Source of the DNA: Phlebotomus papatasi
Lineage: Eukaryota > Arthropoda > Insecta > Diptera > Psychodidae
Reading direction: 5' to 3'
DNA length: 64,000 nt
NCBI RefSeq assembly: GCF_024763615.1
Contig: NC_077224.1
Coordinates: forward strand, 61,080,712-61,144,711
Of the stretch, positions 12,601-23,796 are shown one piece after another. Below the pieces are notes generated by a model, which ran no database searches, was not told the DNA's origin, and was given only the letters and a program-made list of their open reading frames with translations. The translations under genes were made by a program, and so were the position numbers. Within the stretch, counting starts at the first letter, position 1, and each line of letters opens with the position of its first letter.

Positions 12601-13430
12601 AGCTATTGTATTTGAAACGGAAATTAGAGAGCATCTCAAAAATAAATAAAATACCAAAGGTTCAATAATCCTGGGGTTTTCATGTTCTCTATCAAAATTT
12701 TTATGCCTAAATTCCTGATTTTGGGTATCATCATTGTTGAAATTGTCTGAAATAAATTTCTCTAGTGTGTAGAGGTCAATACACAAGCATAGGGAATTTG
12801 TTTAACCCTTTAAGGACGATTGGAATGCCGGTGTCCCATAAAGAAAATAATTTTTTCTGACTACCTAAAGTTATTTTTTTTCTTATGTCTGTACATATTT
12901 GTAAAGCAGAAGGTTGAAGGAATCTAAAATATTTTTTGCAAGACTCTAGCTATTTGATATGTAGTAAATATTTAAGCTCAAAAATGGCGAATTTTTAATA
13001 AATTCTCAAATTCATAATTGATTTTATTTATTTTTTATACTTCCAATTTTTTTAAGCGGTTTCCTGAAATTCTCCGCTTATGAACAACAATGATGTAAAA
13101 TACTAATAGTATTTCTGAAAAGATTGACAATTATTCAATTTATCTTGATGAAACGACCAGTCAACAATTTGTTTTCAAATTCAAATTCAAAATGATACAC
13201 GCAGTCCCCTGCTACAAGGACCACATGAACTGAGGTCAAATTATTTAAATCACACTCGCATCCTTTAGTAGCCTTAGCTCTTTAGTGACCAAGGCAAATT
13301 CACTCGTAACCCTGCGTATTCATAAGCACAGCACGTGAAACGATTGTTTATTAAGGAATCGTTATAGAGGTCTTTGAATCGGCATCCGGGGTATGCGAGT
13401 GGATTTTTCTCGGCTACTAGAGGGAAGTGG

Positions 13431-13617
13431 GCTACATTTGAAAGTGGGGCACTTTTTAAATTGGGATTTTTCTCATATGTTTAAGTGCAACTGAGTCATA
13501 TCATAATGTAATTTAGCTTCTCAATCTGTTTGTGCAGATAAATTATATTACAATAAGGCTCAACTTTATTTAAAAATAGGTGAAAAAGCCAATTTCAAAG
13601 GTGTCCCATTTTCCCCT
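13431..13617. mobile_element. Diverged MITE related to 9629-9828
   Basis: Ends agggaagtgggctac and cccattttccccta resemble the 9629-9828 element. The interior 'tttttctcatatgtttaa...cataatgtaatttagc' aligns by eye with 'ttttttcgcatatatctaa...cattatgtaatgtgg' of that copy. Confidence 0.5.
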
Positions 13618-13866
13618 AAAGAGCTGACAAGTGTGAGTGTGATCCTGATCAATAATTTACACTCTGATATTTATATAACTGCCGGTACATAGGCTTAGGA
13701 GTAATTAAGCCTATCAACAACAATATTACTAGACTCTATGAGTACGTATTAGAGATCATGGTCTTTGACGCTGCCACTGAATCCTTCATCAAACTGCCTT
13801 GAGTGCAAAACAGCAAGGTAACAGCTCCTAGGAACGGACACAAACTACTGATGAACTGTAGTTTAA

Positions 13867-14104
13867 CACTAAGCCCACCAAGACCCTGTCAAATTGACCG
13901 GTTTAAAAATAACACATATTTGAACGGTACAATGTCACTATAAAACTTTATGATTTTTTTAAAGTATGCATGTAATATATTTTTCAGTGTTTAAATTTTA
14001 ATTTTTTGCTCTTTTCCAAGACAAATTTGTTGAGTATCCTGCCTGCCCTACCGCGGTTTCTCATTTGACCGAAAAACGACCAAAAACGGTCGGTAGGTTT
14101 AGTG
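13867..14104. mobile_element. piggyBac-like MITE (TTAA target)
   Basis: TTAA flanks both sides (13863-13866 and 14105-14108). The ends CACTAAGCCCACC and, in reverse complement, CACTAAACCTACC are inverted repeats. The 238-bp non-coding interior fits a non-autonomous piggyBac-like element. Confidence 0.7.
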
Positions 14105-14726
14105 TTAAAGCGATATTTGAGCGACAATACGCTGACACACAAAGAGTTCCTTAATTCATCTACACATTTTGTGAGATGTTTTCAACAAAATGGAGATTTT
14201 TAAATAGATCGCATAGGTCACAAGTGCATATAAGGCGCCGGAAAATGCTTTATTTTAATCAAAATATCTACCAATTTGTCAGAAAAAAATCACATTTTTT
14301 TATGGAACACTGAATCATCAGCATAATCTACTACCTAAAAATAAAAACAATTTTCTTGACTAGAAAGTTATATTTTCCCTCAAATTTTCAGAAAAAATAA
14401 TTTTCTATTTTTATGTCTTCAGTGACTCACCTCCCTGTAGAGTTAAGGAGAGAAATAACGTCATTTGTACGAAAAGTAAATAGTATATCTCGTAATCTTG
14501 GAAGTTTTTGTATTAAATTATGTAATATATTCAGTCTTTTTTAGGAGATCTGTGAATAATTAAAGGAACTAGCGTGTGATGGTGAGTTTTGGAAAGAGAT
14601 AAATTCTTCACTGGACAATGGTTGAATCTCTCAAATGTAGTTTTTATTCTTTTTATGGGACTGAGAAATTAAAAACATGGCCAAAACGGCCAAAACTGAC
14701 TTTATAGTGTTTTTGTTAGCCTAAGC

Positions 14727-14855
14727 CAGAGGCGTGGAAGAACCGTTGAAACCGAATAAACGTCAAATGAAACATGTACGTCAATGGTCAAAACACTATC
14801 AGAATAAACTTATTTTGACGTTTATTCGGTTTCCAACAGTTCTTGCACACCTCTG
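14727..14855. mobile_element. hAT-like MITE with 8-bp target duplication
   Basis: GCCTAAGC occurs directly at 14719-14726 and 14856-14863. The element ends are CAGAGGCGTGGAAGAAC and, in reverse complement, CAGAGGTGTGCAAGAAC. The inverted repeat extends about 45 bp on each side through accgaataaacgtcaaa. These are standard hAT features. Confidence 0.9.
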
Positions 14856-14863
14856 GCCTAAGC

Positions 14864-15213
14864 AATGTTCTATAGAATTTTCAATATCAAAACTTCATCC
14901 TTGGAAAAGAAAGTAATTATTTTTTATTGAAGACGTTTGATGTTTTTATTATTGAAATTTTATATAAAATTCAAACCTATTCGCCGTAGCTATGTTTTTT
15001 TCTTTTTAACTTTCTTTGTACAATGAATATACTCATTATACGCTGTAATTTTATAATTTTAAGAGATGCTGGTTCAAACTGTACTAAACTTCAACAATTA
15101 CTTTGTTACTGATTTATTTAATCTATATTTCATACCAATATTTACCTTTAGGTGATATACAGTAACATAAAACAATATAAATTTTAAGCTCATTTTTGTT
15201 TAATTAGGTAAAA
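14864..15213. other. AT-rich 3' flank of the odorant receptor
   Basis: No gene was recognised between the MITE and the receptor stop codon. The stretch may hold the receptor 3' UTR. Confidence 0.4.
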
Positions 15214-16493
15214 TCAGTTAAGCACAGTGTAAAGAATGGCAGCGTAACTTCCTGCCGCTTTGCAAATCTTAAAAGAAAAATAATACTTTGTTAAATATTT
15301 AAATATGCAAAAATAAAATTTCAGTTCTTTTCTGACCTGAACAAATGTATAAATCGAGATGTCTCCGAATCCAAAAGTAGATATCCGCACTGGTTTCTGA
15401 AGACTCTTTATCATAAAGAGGAATATTTTCTGATCCGATAACTTCATCTCATACCACTTGGCCATGGAAAATTTATCGTACAGTAACTCAGAGCAATTTT
15501 GAATAACTTGACCAAAAAAGCAAAGGATAAAGATTTGGGATGTCATGGCAAATACTATGAGCACAGCAATGAAAATTGATGAATCAAGGGATTGAAATAT
15601 ATAAAGAGTACAACAAAGGTAGATCATAATGGCAAAAAGTTTATGAAAATAAAGTTGCCAAAAAATCTGAGTAAGTTCTTTAATTTTTTGCAAAGTTATA
15701 TAATGGGTTTCGTATATGATCCTTAGCGTATCGGATGATTTGTTTCTGGCAACTGTAACATCATCCAGTTGTACTACAAATTCAGCCAAAAAATTAAATT
15801 CTGATTTGAAATAGAGTATCATGATCATAACTACAGCGTCAGCAGCTGTAGCACATGCTAAGATTGCAAAATAGAAAAATGTACCATAGAAAACATTCAA
15901 GGGATAGAATAAGATACTTTCTTTTCGTATGCCAGGTAGAGTGAAAAGCATCGGAGCGGAAAAATTTGTAATATAGAGATGAAAAGTGTTTACACTTATT
16001 CCCGTGAAACTGATGTAGAACAAGAAGATCCTTAAAAATAATTTATAATAATGTATTGGCTTTTATTGTAATTCAAATTATTATTTGCCATTTACCTTGT
16101 CCATTTGATACCTAGTTTCATGTTAGACAACAGATATTTCTTCCTAATTGGAGAAATCAATGGATTTGTCGTTTTCAAAAGATTGTCGAAAAATTGAAGC
16201 ATTGCAAAGATCCGCTCTCTATGCTTAATCATAATCTCATAATAAATTACAGTGCACTGATAAATACCAATAAAATAGATAATTGATAGGGCCAGATCAT
16301 ATCCATAATCCCGTACTTGAAAAACTAAATGCCAAACGATGCAAAACATTCCAAAAACTAAATTAATTGGATAAATCAATATTTTTAAACACTTTACGAT
16401 CTTCCATTGAAAATCAGGAATAAATTCACAACGCCAAATGTTGTAGTAAGTGAAAATGAAATTCTTTAGAAGATTGTGATTCTCTTCCAACAT
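15214..16493 (-). CDS. Insect odorant receptor (7tm_6 family)
   Basis: This is a seven-transmembrane odorant receptor subunit, expected in the dendritic membrane of olfactory neurons where it forms ligand-gated cation channels with the co-receptor Orco. There are three exons: 16493-16096, 16030-15337 and 15267-15214. The introns are 65 bp (GTAAAT...TTTTTAAG) and 69 bp (GTCAGA...CTTTTAAG). The joined frame is 1146 nt, or 381 aa, typical for the family. Hydrophobic segments include ILIYPINLVFGMFCIVW (exon 1) and FYFAILACATAADAVVMIMI (exon 2). The C-terminal hallmark CFFGQVIQNCSELLYDKF followed by MAKWYE lies in exon 2, and the last exon ends in AAGSYAAILYTVLN, the usual receptor tail. The second intron has no in-frame stop, so an unspliced reading would insert 23 residues into that tail. 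The specific ligand and orthologue cannot be assigned. Confidence 0.92.
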
Positions 16494-16875
16494 CTTCGGT
16501 CACACTAGTATTACAATAATATTGAATGAACAATACGTTTTCTATTGGGGTATCCGTCCTTTCTTGATGAGTCTTTTATACAGCACACCGGATGGGGCGG
16601 AGATAAGTTCAAACTTTCACCCGAGGGATAATTACAGATTGTTTCAAGTGAACTTATTCCACAGTAATTATAAAACTTTTGTTTTCATATAGACTCACTA
16701 TTACGGATATATAATTATTAGTGTGATTTTTAAAAGATTGTTATGGAAGTTTTTATTGATATGACCTTTAGAAAATCTTATATTTTATACAAAACAGAAA
16801 TGTTTCCCACTTTTTTTCTGAGGATATAGGATTTTTTTTAGGACACCTGGGTTCCAATCGGCCTTAAAGGGTTAA

Positions 16876-17576
16876 AAACAAATTAATCCGATACTTTTCA
16901 GGACGAATGATGGAAGTTATAATATATTTAACTTAATATAACAAAATAAGACGTGTTTAAAGTTTAAAGTCAAATTATAATTTGATAGTTGGAAATTTCC
17001 AGATTTTTTTTTTTTTTGGAAAATTCAGTAATTAGCGGGAGGCAGGGCGGAGCATTCTCATACATTTTCCGTACAAAAGTATGGTATATTTTTTCTTAAG
17101 TGATTTTTTATTTTTAGTATAAAACCAAATGCAATCATTTTAAAACTTTTACCAAATGAAAGAGTATCTAATGTTATGTTATTGGCTCAAAATTTATAAT
17201 GATTGCACGAGGATAACAGTTCCTAAAACCTATATGAAAAAGACGTAAAATTCGCAATTTTGTGAATTTTTCTGAGAAATTTTCTATTTGTAACACCAGT
17301 AACATTTTAAAGTCTATAAAAATATATTCTCTGCACATGTGCCTACCATTTCGTGTTATATTTATTTTTGTGGGATCTAAGACTTAAAAATTAGAAAGAA
17401 TTTAAGAAAAATATACCATTTCTGAATTAAAATGCTTCATCCGTTAGATAATCATCCTAGGTGGGAGGAGCATTTAGTGAGAATAAATTCTCCACAATAA
17501 AGTCTAATACTTGGGATTGGGATTTCAGTAGAACTAAAAATAAATCCAGGCAGTTAAGTAAAATTAAAAAAAAAAA
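16876..17576. other. AT-rich intergenic DNA
   Basis: No gene was recognised; short open frames only. It ends at the SINE starting at 17577. Confidence 0.4.
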
Positions 17577-17828
17577 CTCAATGGATCAAGTGGTAGACCA
17601 CTCGCTCTATGATGCATGTGTCCCGGATTCGAATCACCTTTAGGTCACCAGGATTTTTTCTGGCGTTAAAGGTATTTAAATTGCATCCAGTGAGCTGCAC
17701 TGCAACTGATTAAATGGGGTTTGCGACTGAAAACCCCGTCCCTGTATAAGAAAAGTAATAATGGATGTTCCGAAATCCCCTTGCGGGAGGCATAAGTTCC
17801 TCTATGGAACGTTGAGCCACCATTATTA
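17577..17828 (+). mobile_element. tRNA-derived SINE, copy 1
   Basis: The head resembles a tRNA gene: A-box-like GGATCAAGTGGTAGACC and B-box-like GGATTCGAATCACC. A body follows (tttaggtcaccaggattttt, gcgttaaaggtatttaaattgc, aatccccttgcgggaggcat) that is shared with a second copy at 52660-52912 in the same order and orientation. It ends near accattattaaa. An internal RNA polymerase III promoter is implied. The two copies differ by scattered changes, so neither is very young. Confidence 0.85.
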
Positions 17829-18348
17829 AAGGCATTTAAATAATAGTAAACTAAAAAGATCTAAAACAGACTATAAAAATTGTCATAATTTAATGTAAAA
17901 TGTAATTAATTATTGTAATCTATAATTCTTTTTTATAAATAACCAATAAAATGTAAATAAGAGGCAATCCAAAATTAACATGTGAAATAATTATAATCAT
18001 TACAATTATTATATATATTTTGTTTAACAAAAATCCTATAACTGCTATTGAGACATTTAATTTTTCGGTGTTCTTATTTTTTTTCAATGATCAGATAATA
18101 AAACGTTTATGATGTAGACAATGCTTTTTAAAAATGTAGCATGGTTTACAGAAGAATCACAAAACCCGTAAGCATAGAAGACCTCATTTATATTCCGGAA
18201 AATATTTCTCAGTTGAGTAGTGTGATGGCGCTGATTGCCATGACAGCTGTTTTTTTTCGGAAAAGTTGTCATGGCGCATCAAAATATTTTGATTTTGCAA
18301 GTCAAAACCCAGTGAAAAGTATTAAGCATTTTCACTTATTAATTTAAA
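17829..18348. other. Intergenic / 5' flank of the LRR gene
   Basis: AT-rich up to about 18130, then a higher-complexity region (18130-18345) that may be the 5' UTR or promoter of the gene starting at 18349. An in-frame TAA at 18340-18342 lies just upstream of that ATG. Confidence 0.4.
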
Positions 18349-21300
18349 ATGCCACGCTATAAAACTGTTAGTAGTCTGTACAATAGAGCTTTTGCTGTGG
18401 TTCAATGCACTTTGTGGAAATGTGCAGACACTCTTGACATAGATAGTGCCGTGCGAAATCGATCACAATTGGTAGCCCAAGTCAATTCATACATCACAGA
18501 AAATTTATCCGCCAGGTAAGATTTTCACTGTTATTCCAAGATGCCATGGTGACCTACGTGTTCCCTGGTACTCATAGGATCCTTGAGGAGTTGATGGAAC
18601 GTCAAGATGGCACATCACGTATGTACTTTATGTTCCTTCTACGTCCCGATTGCCGCAAGTTTAAGGTCAAGAACATCATGTTGCCTCTGTCGTACTGGGA
18701 ATCAATATTCACAATGTACTTCCAAAATCTGGTGTTTCTCAATCTTTCACTCTCCTGCACAGACTACATTCTCCGATTTGTGCCAAGGTGCTGCCCAAAT
18801 CTCGAAGTACTGAATGCCACTTGTCGTTATGAAAGGATGCGTATTGGCCTCAATGCAGCAGCCTTTTCCCTTTCAGTCACAGATGCTGGACTTGAACATC
18901 TCTGTGAATGCCAGAAACTGCGAATTCTGGTGGTCAATGAGCCTCGGAGTCAATCCCGTGGCATTCAGACCAGTATAACATACAATGGACTGAGAAAACT
19001 CCTCCAGAGCGTAAAGACTCTAGAGAACATTACATATTCCGATCTTGGAAGTGTCATTGGGAAGGGTATGGAGACTGTGGATAGTTTAAATCTCCGGCTC
19101 GTTAAACACTTCAATGCCACTGGAGAGACGATGGGAGAGATTCTGCGCCTCTGTACGGGGTTGGAAAATCTCTCACTGACTTTCTTTAATAACGAATACC
19201 ACGACGATGTCCTGCAGCAGATCGTCCTCTTCCGTCCGAAACTCACTGGGTTACAGATTATCAATTTCAACTGCAATCGCTTCGCGAATACACTTTTTAC
19301 GGCTGTTGGAGCACATCTCCAGGTTGGTATTATTTATACAATTCATAATTCAAGATTGAGCTTGGTTGTTCTCCTGGGACCACCGCCGTCTTAGCGTTGC
19401 CCTCAACCCCTGCGGCAATACAGTGAAAATCTCTAGATTCTCTGTTTTCCCCAATTATTAAGCAAAATGTGAACTGACTGGCTTGCGATTTTTGAAGATT
19501 CTCCGCTGCGGGGTACACCTTTGGTAGGGTGGATGGTGGTCAGGGTCCTGTTCCTTCGTGGGCGGCTGCTTTGACTTTGCTCCCATTCTAAACTAACTCT
19601 TAAGTCTCATTACCGCGCGTCGGTCTCACTCGGTCCCCTCTCTGAATTTTGGCGTGGCTCCTTTGTTTGTTTTTTTCTTTTGTTTGCGTTTCTTATTTAT
19701 TGAAACTTACTTTTATTTTATTTAATTTAAATTTAAATTTCATTAATTAATTTCAATTTTGATCCTTCACAAAGACCCAGACAAAACGTTCTTTTCGAAC
19801 CTCGTTTGGGTCTCTAAACTCCGCTCCACTGTTCTTAATGTATGTTCTCAATTCGTTGCATTATTAGGTGAGATTCTTAACAATCCTACACTATAATTCT
19901 ACTAAAATTTCATGTCCTCCTATCGGGCCCAAACTTTGCCAAAATGTGTTTCGCCACTTCCTGATTACGAATTTAAACGATTTTTACGGATGGCTAAGTT
20001 ATACGGGTTTCAGACCTAAGGCTTAGCCATATGGCTTAACTTCTTTAATTTCTTATGTTATCAGTCAAGAATTTTCGGAAAACTTAGACTTACGATATTA
20101 TTAAGGGTAAGTGGCCTATTACATTCTGAAAACCAATAAAATTGGTTGCTATTTAGAATTTTGAGACCTTCGGGAACTGGGATACCTCTAGTCTGACAAC
20201 CGTTTTACTTTCCCGGCCGGCTCCATAGCTCCTAAACTAAGAAAGATATCGACTTACGGTTTGAGTTCCCTTTTTTGACTTCTCGATTGCTCCGCCCCTA
20301 TGACATCGATCGGGCTCAAATTTTATGGGCCTTACAAGGGAAGTACTCGAGTCATCAAATTCATATAAATCTGGGGCTTTGCTCAACTACGCAAAGAAAG
20401 GCATCAAATTAAATGGTATATTCAAAAAGTGCGAAATTCGGTTAGTTTTTTTTTTAATTCCCCAAGTTGAAAATATGCAGCACATAATAAAGAAAATTCG
20501 AATGAGACTGCATGCAGCGCTGGCTCAGCGGTACAGCACAGGACGTTCAACGGGAGTGCCACGGGTCGGATCCCTGGCTCCGTCTGTTTTTTTTCCTTTT
20601 GATATCTTTTTTTTAAATAAAAAATTCTATTCTTTATTAAATTATTATTGTATAGTGTAAATTGCTCAATATCACATAACCTCAATTATCTCGACAAGTG
20701 CTTAACAGATTTTGATGATTATTTTGATGATCTATATTTCGTCAATACATCATTTTCCTCTCAGACTACGTTATCCTTCCGATTTTGCCGTTTAAGTGTG
20801 AAAAAATGGACTTTTCCCTTAATAACGCTTTGAAATCACTCAGATTCCAATTTGACTGCTTGTACTCCACCAAGACACTTAAAATAGAGTTTTAAATGGA
20901 AAGTCCCACAAAATACAACAATTCTTTGATATAGTTGAAGTTCATCAAATGAACACTTGGGGCGTTCTGGTCGAGAAAACGAGTTCAGAAACAAACAACC
21001 CCGATTATCGCGGCTTCTGTGTAATTGATGAGATCAAGTTCTTCGACAAAAATTATAGAAAACATTCTGGTCTACATTTCACCCATATATCACTTTTCTG
21101 TCAGTTCATCCAAATCCTTAATATTTTGGTTTAAATACAAAATTTGCATAATTTCACGAATTTGATTTAATATAACTGAATGGCGACTCACAATTTCAGC
21201 TCTAAATCGAATTTGCATGCATTCCGAGTTAGCTCACGTTAAGAATCTCACCTACAATAAGCTAATCTAGGCTTATGACTAGCTTCATTTTAAGTGAGAG

Positions 21301-23728
21301 CCCAGAACATAGTGTAGCGGAAGCAGGTCACTTAGCGTTTTTAACTGTTTTTTGTTGAGATTCGGGGTCTCTTTTGTCCATTTGGTTACCATCTGGTTCC
21401 CGGATTTACTTAATACGTCTAAGATCAGGTTGTTTAGCTCAGTGTAAGATTAAGATTTGCCTATGGGTCGGCTTAAAACTACCGGTTCCGCTGCATCCAG
21501 GCTACTTATTTAGGCCCATTATGCACTCCTCATTTCTCCAATTTAACCCCCAAAGCGGTCTTCCAGTATCTAGATGTCGGCTTCTGTGTGCATGAGGTAC
21601 ATACACAGTGCCGTTTCTATATTGCGGCAAATCAGTATTGATTAGATCAGTTGCAGTGAATGTGTTTTTGTAATGACAGATCTCTTCATGCCGAACTCGT
21701 ATCTGTACCAGCCTCTTTTGTTTTCAAGCGGTTCATTGCCAATGCATTGGCATTCATTTTTTTTATTCATTCACTGGACTAATTCGATAATTTCATTATC
21801 GAAATAATTTCAAATTAGTTTTTTCTGTTCCTGTAAATAAGGATTTTTCCCAATCTATCGAACAGCCACTTTGGCTTGACAGGGGGTTTTTTCTCTCTCT
21901 CTCTCTCTCTCCCACATGGTCTTGACAATTGATTCTTAGATTCTTAAATCTTGTTTTGTATTCACATATTATTATAAATCACTATGACCTATGAGAGATG
22001 ATAAATAAATGAATGAATAAATGAAATACGATTGCTGAAAAATCTGCTGCTGCCGAGAGTCCGCAGTCATAGAGAGACTACTCGGCCAACTGATCCACTG
22101 AGGCTATAGCCCAAAGTATCTCTTGCTCATTGGTCGCCTTTTCGTCGAGGTGGTCTTTGAGGCGGCTTTAACTACGTAGCTACGTTATTATTATTAATCG
22201 TATCGAAATATTTGTATTACAAGGTAACCATTTTTACAATGTCTATATCTCGTGTTGGAAGAATCAATTTTTGTCTTGTCAAAAAACGGACCACGTCAAT
22301 GGCAAGCGGACTGACTTACTTAGGTGACGCTACGTCCCATTGAGGGACAAGGCCTCTTGAACTACCCCTCGTCATTCTCCGCGATTCAAAGCGATAACCC
22401 TGCAGCGCTTCAACACACCCAGTCGGAGCATCAACTTGATGTCGGACTTGCCGACATCAAGTGGGGGTTGGTTGGGATCACCCCACAGTCGCATTCGGAT
22501 AATCTGCATCGCCGTCTGTTGTCTTTTGAGTGCGCTACGTCGCTTCTCAAACGATTGAGAAACTTCCATGTCTTCCAGTCTTGATCACCACCAGGAAGCA
22601 GGCATTCCCTTAGTTCGACTGCCTCTCTTCCCCCCTCGCATTCCCTTTCTGTGGTGCTGTCATGAAGGGAAATGGCATACAACTTTCAAATAATTAACCG
22701 TTAGGACTATTGTAGAAGAACCGACTACTACAATGATTTGTCTCCACACCCGTCGTGGAGCAATTCCTGCTAAGGGATAGTTTGTCCACCAGAGTGCTTT
22801 TTAAGCATCCTGTTATAATACAGGCGGTGTCACTAACTAAGAGCGACGTCAACTTACTTAGCGTGCGCGGACCTATCCCACACTTTAGCTGCGTAATCTG
22901 CTACGGAAAAGATAGGGCAAGTGCAGAGGTACGCAACAGTTTTGGCTGAGCGTTGACGAGTTTCCGTAGTAAATTTTGTGACTCACTGTACTAGTACAAC
23001 GGGACGGAGTTGTTTCCCCGCAACCCCAAGTAATAGACAATAGCGACCACATATTTGTCGAAGCGATCAAGTTAAGAAGTAGAACAAAAAAACTCTAAAT
23101 TCCAAGAACCTCTTCAGTTTTACAATATAGGGCGCCGTCGCTAGGGCTAGGTTCCATTTCGAAAGGAGACTTCCTGAAACAATCTTTTAGTTACAAAACG
23201 CTTACCTTTCAGTTCCTACATATCGCTGAGCATCACGAACCCCTGAAATTCCACCATTTACTCACAATTGGGCAGCAGTGTCCGGCGTTGAAGCACTTGA
23301 CCATTCTCAATTACAGCGATGACCTTCAACAAATTGGGCCACCACCCAACTTTAACCAATTCAATCACATGGAATTATTCGAACTAGGGTGTACCTCCAT
23401 CAACTTTCCCTATGTAATGCTATTCTGCCTGCAGAATGCCCAGAATACCCTGCATAGCATCACGCTAACGCATCGCGATCATGACAAAGCCATCTTCATT
23501 GACGAATTCCTCCTGAAACACTTTACATTCCGCATCATCTTGGAAATTACCATCTCCTCGTGCTACAGGTTCAGTCGCACAGGAATCGAACAATTGCTAC
23601 TGCGACATGAGACACTGCAGTACTTAAATGTCCACTGTCCCGATGACTGTGGTCACATTCGCAATTTCATTAAGAACAACAACCTCGATGTGGTCTTCAT
23701 CAACAAATTGCATCCATTACTCGACTGA
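18349..23728 (+). CDS. Leucine-rich-repeat-like protein, unrecognised
   Basis: Three exons, 18349-18515, 18578-19322 and 23213-23728, encode 475 aa. Intron 1 is 62 bp (GTAAGA...CTCATAG, phase 2). Intron 2 is 3,890 bp (GTTGGT...CTTTCAG, phase 0). The ATG at 18349 is preceded in frame by a stop at 18340. The protein opens MPRYKTVSSLYNRAFAVVQ, a helical segment, then shows irregular leucine-rich repeats such as LVFLNLSLS, NLEVLNATC, LRILVVNE, LENLSLTFF, LTGLQIINF, LKHLTILNY and LQYLNVHC, ending at LHPLLD. The pattern fits F-box/LRR or ZYG11-type adaptor proteins, but no F-box could be confirmed and I do not assign a symbol. AATAAA lies at 23783-23788. The 3' end overlaps the convergent Nup214 gene. 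Intron 2 is packed with repeats. Confidence 0.85.
20002..20202 (+). repeat. 200-bp dispersed repeat, copy 1
   Basis: tacgggtttcagacctaagg ... ctctagtctgacaaccg is repeated in the same orientation at 30200-30402 with roughly three-quarters identity by eye. It interrupts the TIR element: in the other copy of that element, the flanking 'ggctaagtt' and 'cccggccgg' blocks lie next to each other. Confidence 0.65.
20516..20585 (+). repeat. tRNA-like segment, probably a short SINE head
   Basis: A-box-like TGGCTCAGCGGTACAGCAC and B-box-like GGGTCGGATCCCTGG are spaced as in a tRNA gene and followed by T-rich sequence. A clean acceptor stem could not be drawn, so a tRNA-derived retroposon is more likely than a functional tRNA. 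It differs from the SINE at 17577 and 52660. Confidence 0.5.
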
Positions 23729-23739
23729 AGCGAGGAGAA

Positions 23740-23788
23740 TTTATTATCCATGTGATTTTCAAGGGGAGATTTATGGGGAAGAAATAAA
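23740..23788. terminator. Crossing polyadenylation signals of the LRR gene and Nup214
   Basis: On plus, AATAAA at 23783-23788 follows the LRR stop (23728). On minus, AATAAA (complement of 23740-23745) follows the Nup214 stop (23797). Each signal lies between the two stop codons but past the other, so both mature 3' ends must overlap in antisense. Confidence 0.75.
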
Positions 23789-23796
23789 TTTTAACT

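Larger units (their letters stand above)
12806..16871. mobile_element. Inverted TTAA-flanked termini bracketing the odorant receptor
   Basis: TTAA at 12802-12805 is followed by CCCTTTAAGGACGATTGGAA. On the other side, TTCCAATCGGCCTTAAAGGG is followed by TTAA at 16872-16875. The outer 30 or so bases are imperfect inverted repeats, and the same terminus type bounds a 140-bp MITE at 31640-31779. TTAA targets and CCC-type ends are piggyBac-like. The 4.07 kb interval contains the odorant receptor gene and three smaller MITEs. It could be one composite element, or two unrelated truncated MITEs that happen to face each other, and the second is more likely a priori. Confidence 0.35.
19865..21254 (-). 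mobile_element. TIR element (TAGGTGAGATTCTTAA family), copy 2
   Basis: It begins TAGGTGAGATTCTTAACAATCC and ends CACGTTAAGAATCTCACCTA. Relative to the copy at 3277-5064 it is inverted, and shares the aaatttcatg, gtgtttcgccacttcctgatt, cggccgg and gcatgcattccgagttagc blocks. It carries a 200-bp insert (20002-20202) and a tRNA-like insert (20516-20585) that copy 1 lacks. Confidence 0.7.
19323..23212 (+). other. Repeat-filled second intron of the LRR gene
   Basis: The intron holds the TIR element 19865-21254 with a nested tRNA-like segment and a nested 200-bp repeat. A (TC)n run lies near 21892-21911, and a retroposon-like end with a (GAATAAAT)-type tail near 21990-22026. A GC-richer stretch (22320-23070, with the palindrome cttgatgtcggacttgccgacatcaag at 22435-22461) looks like a non-LTR retrotransposon remnant. 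None of the short open frames there has a recognisable domain. Confidence 0.6.

Noticed and set aside
12052..12786. Open frames spanning the N run
   Set aside because: Most codons are N. The frames are artefacts of the assembly gap.
18516..18545. A 25-base intron in the LRR gene ending at CCAAG (18540)
   Set aside because: Too short to be spliced. The acceptor CTCATAG at 18577 gives a 62-bp intron and keeps the frame.
20516..20585. Functional tRNA gene
   Set aside because: A and B boxes are visible, but no convincing acceptor or anticodon stem could be drawn. A tRNA-derived retroposon is more likely.
21374..22949. Short open frames in the LRR intron
   Set aside because: They lie in retroposon-like GC-richer DNA and overlap on both strands without domains.
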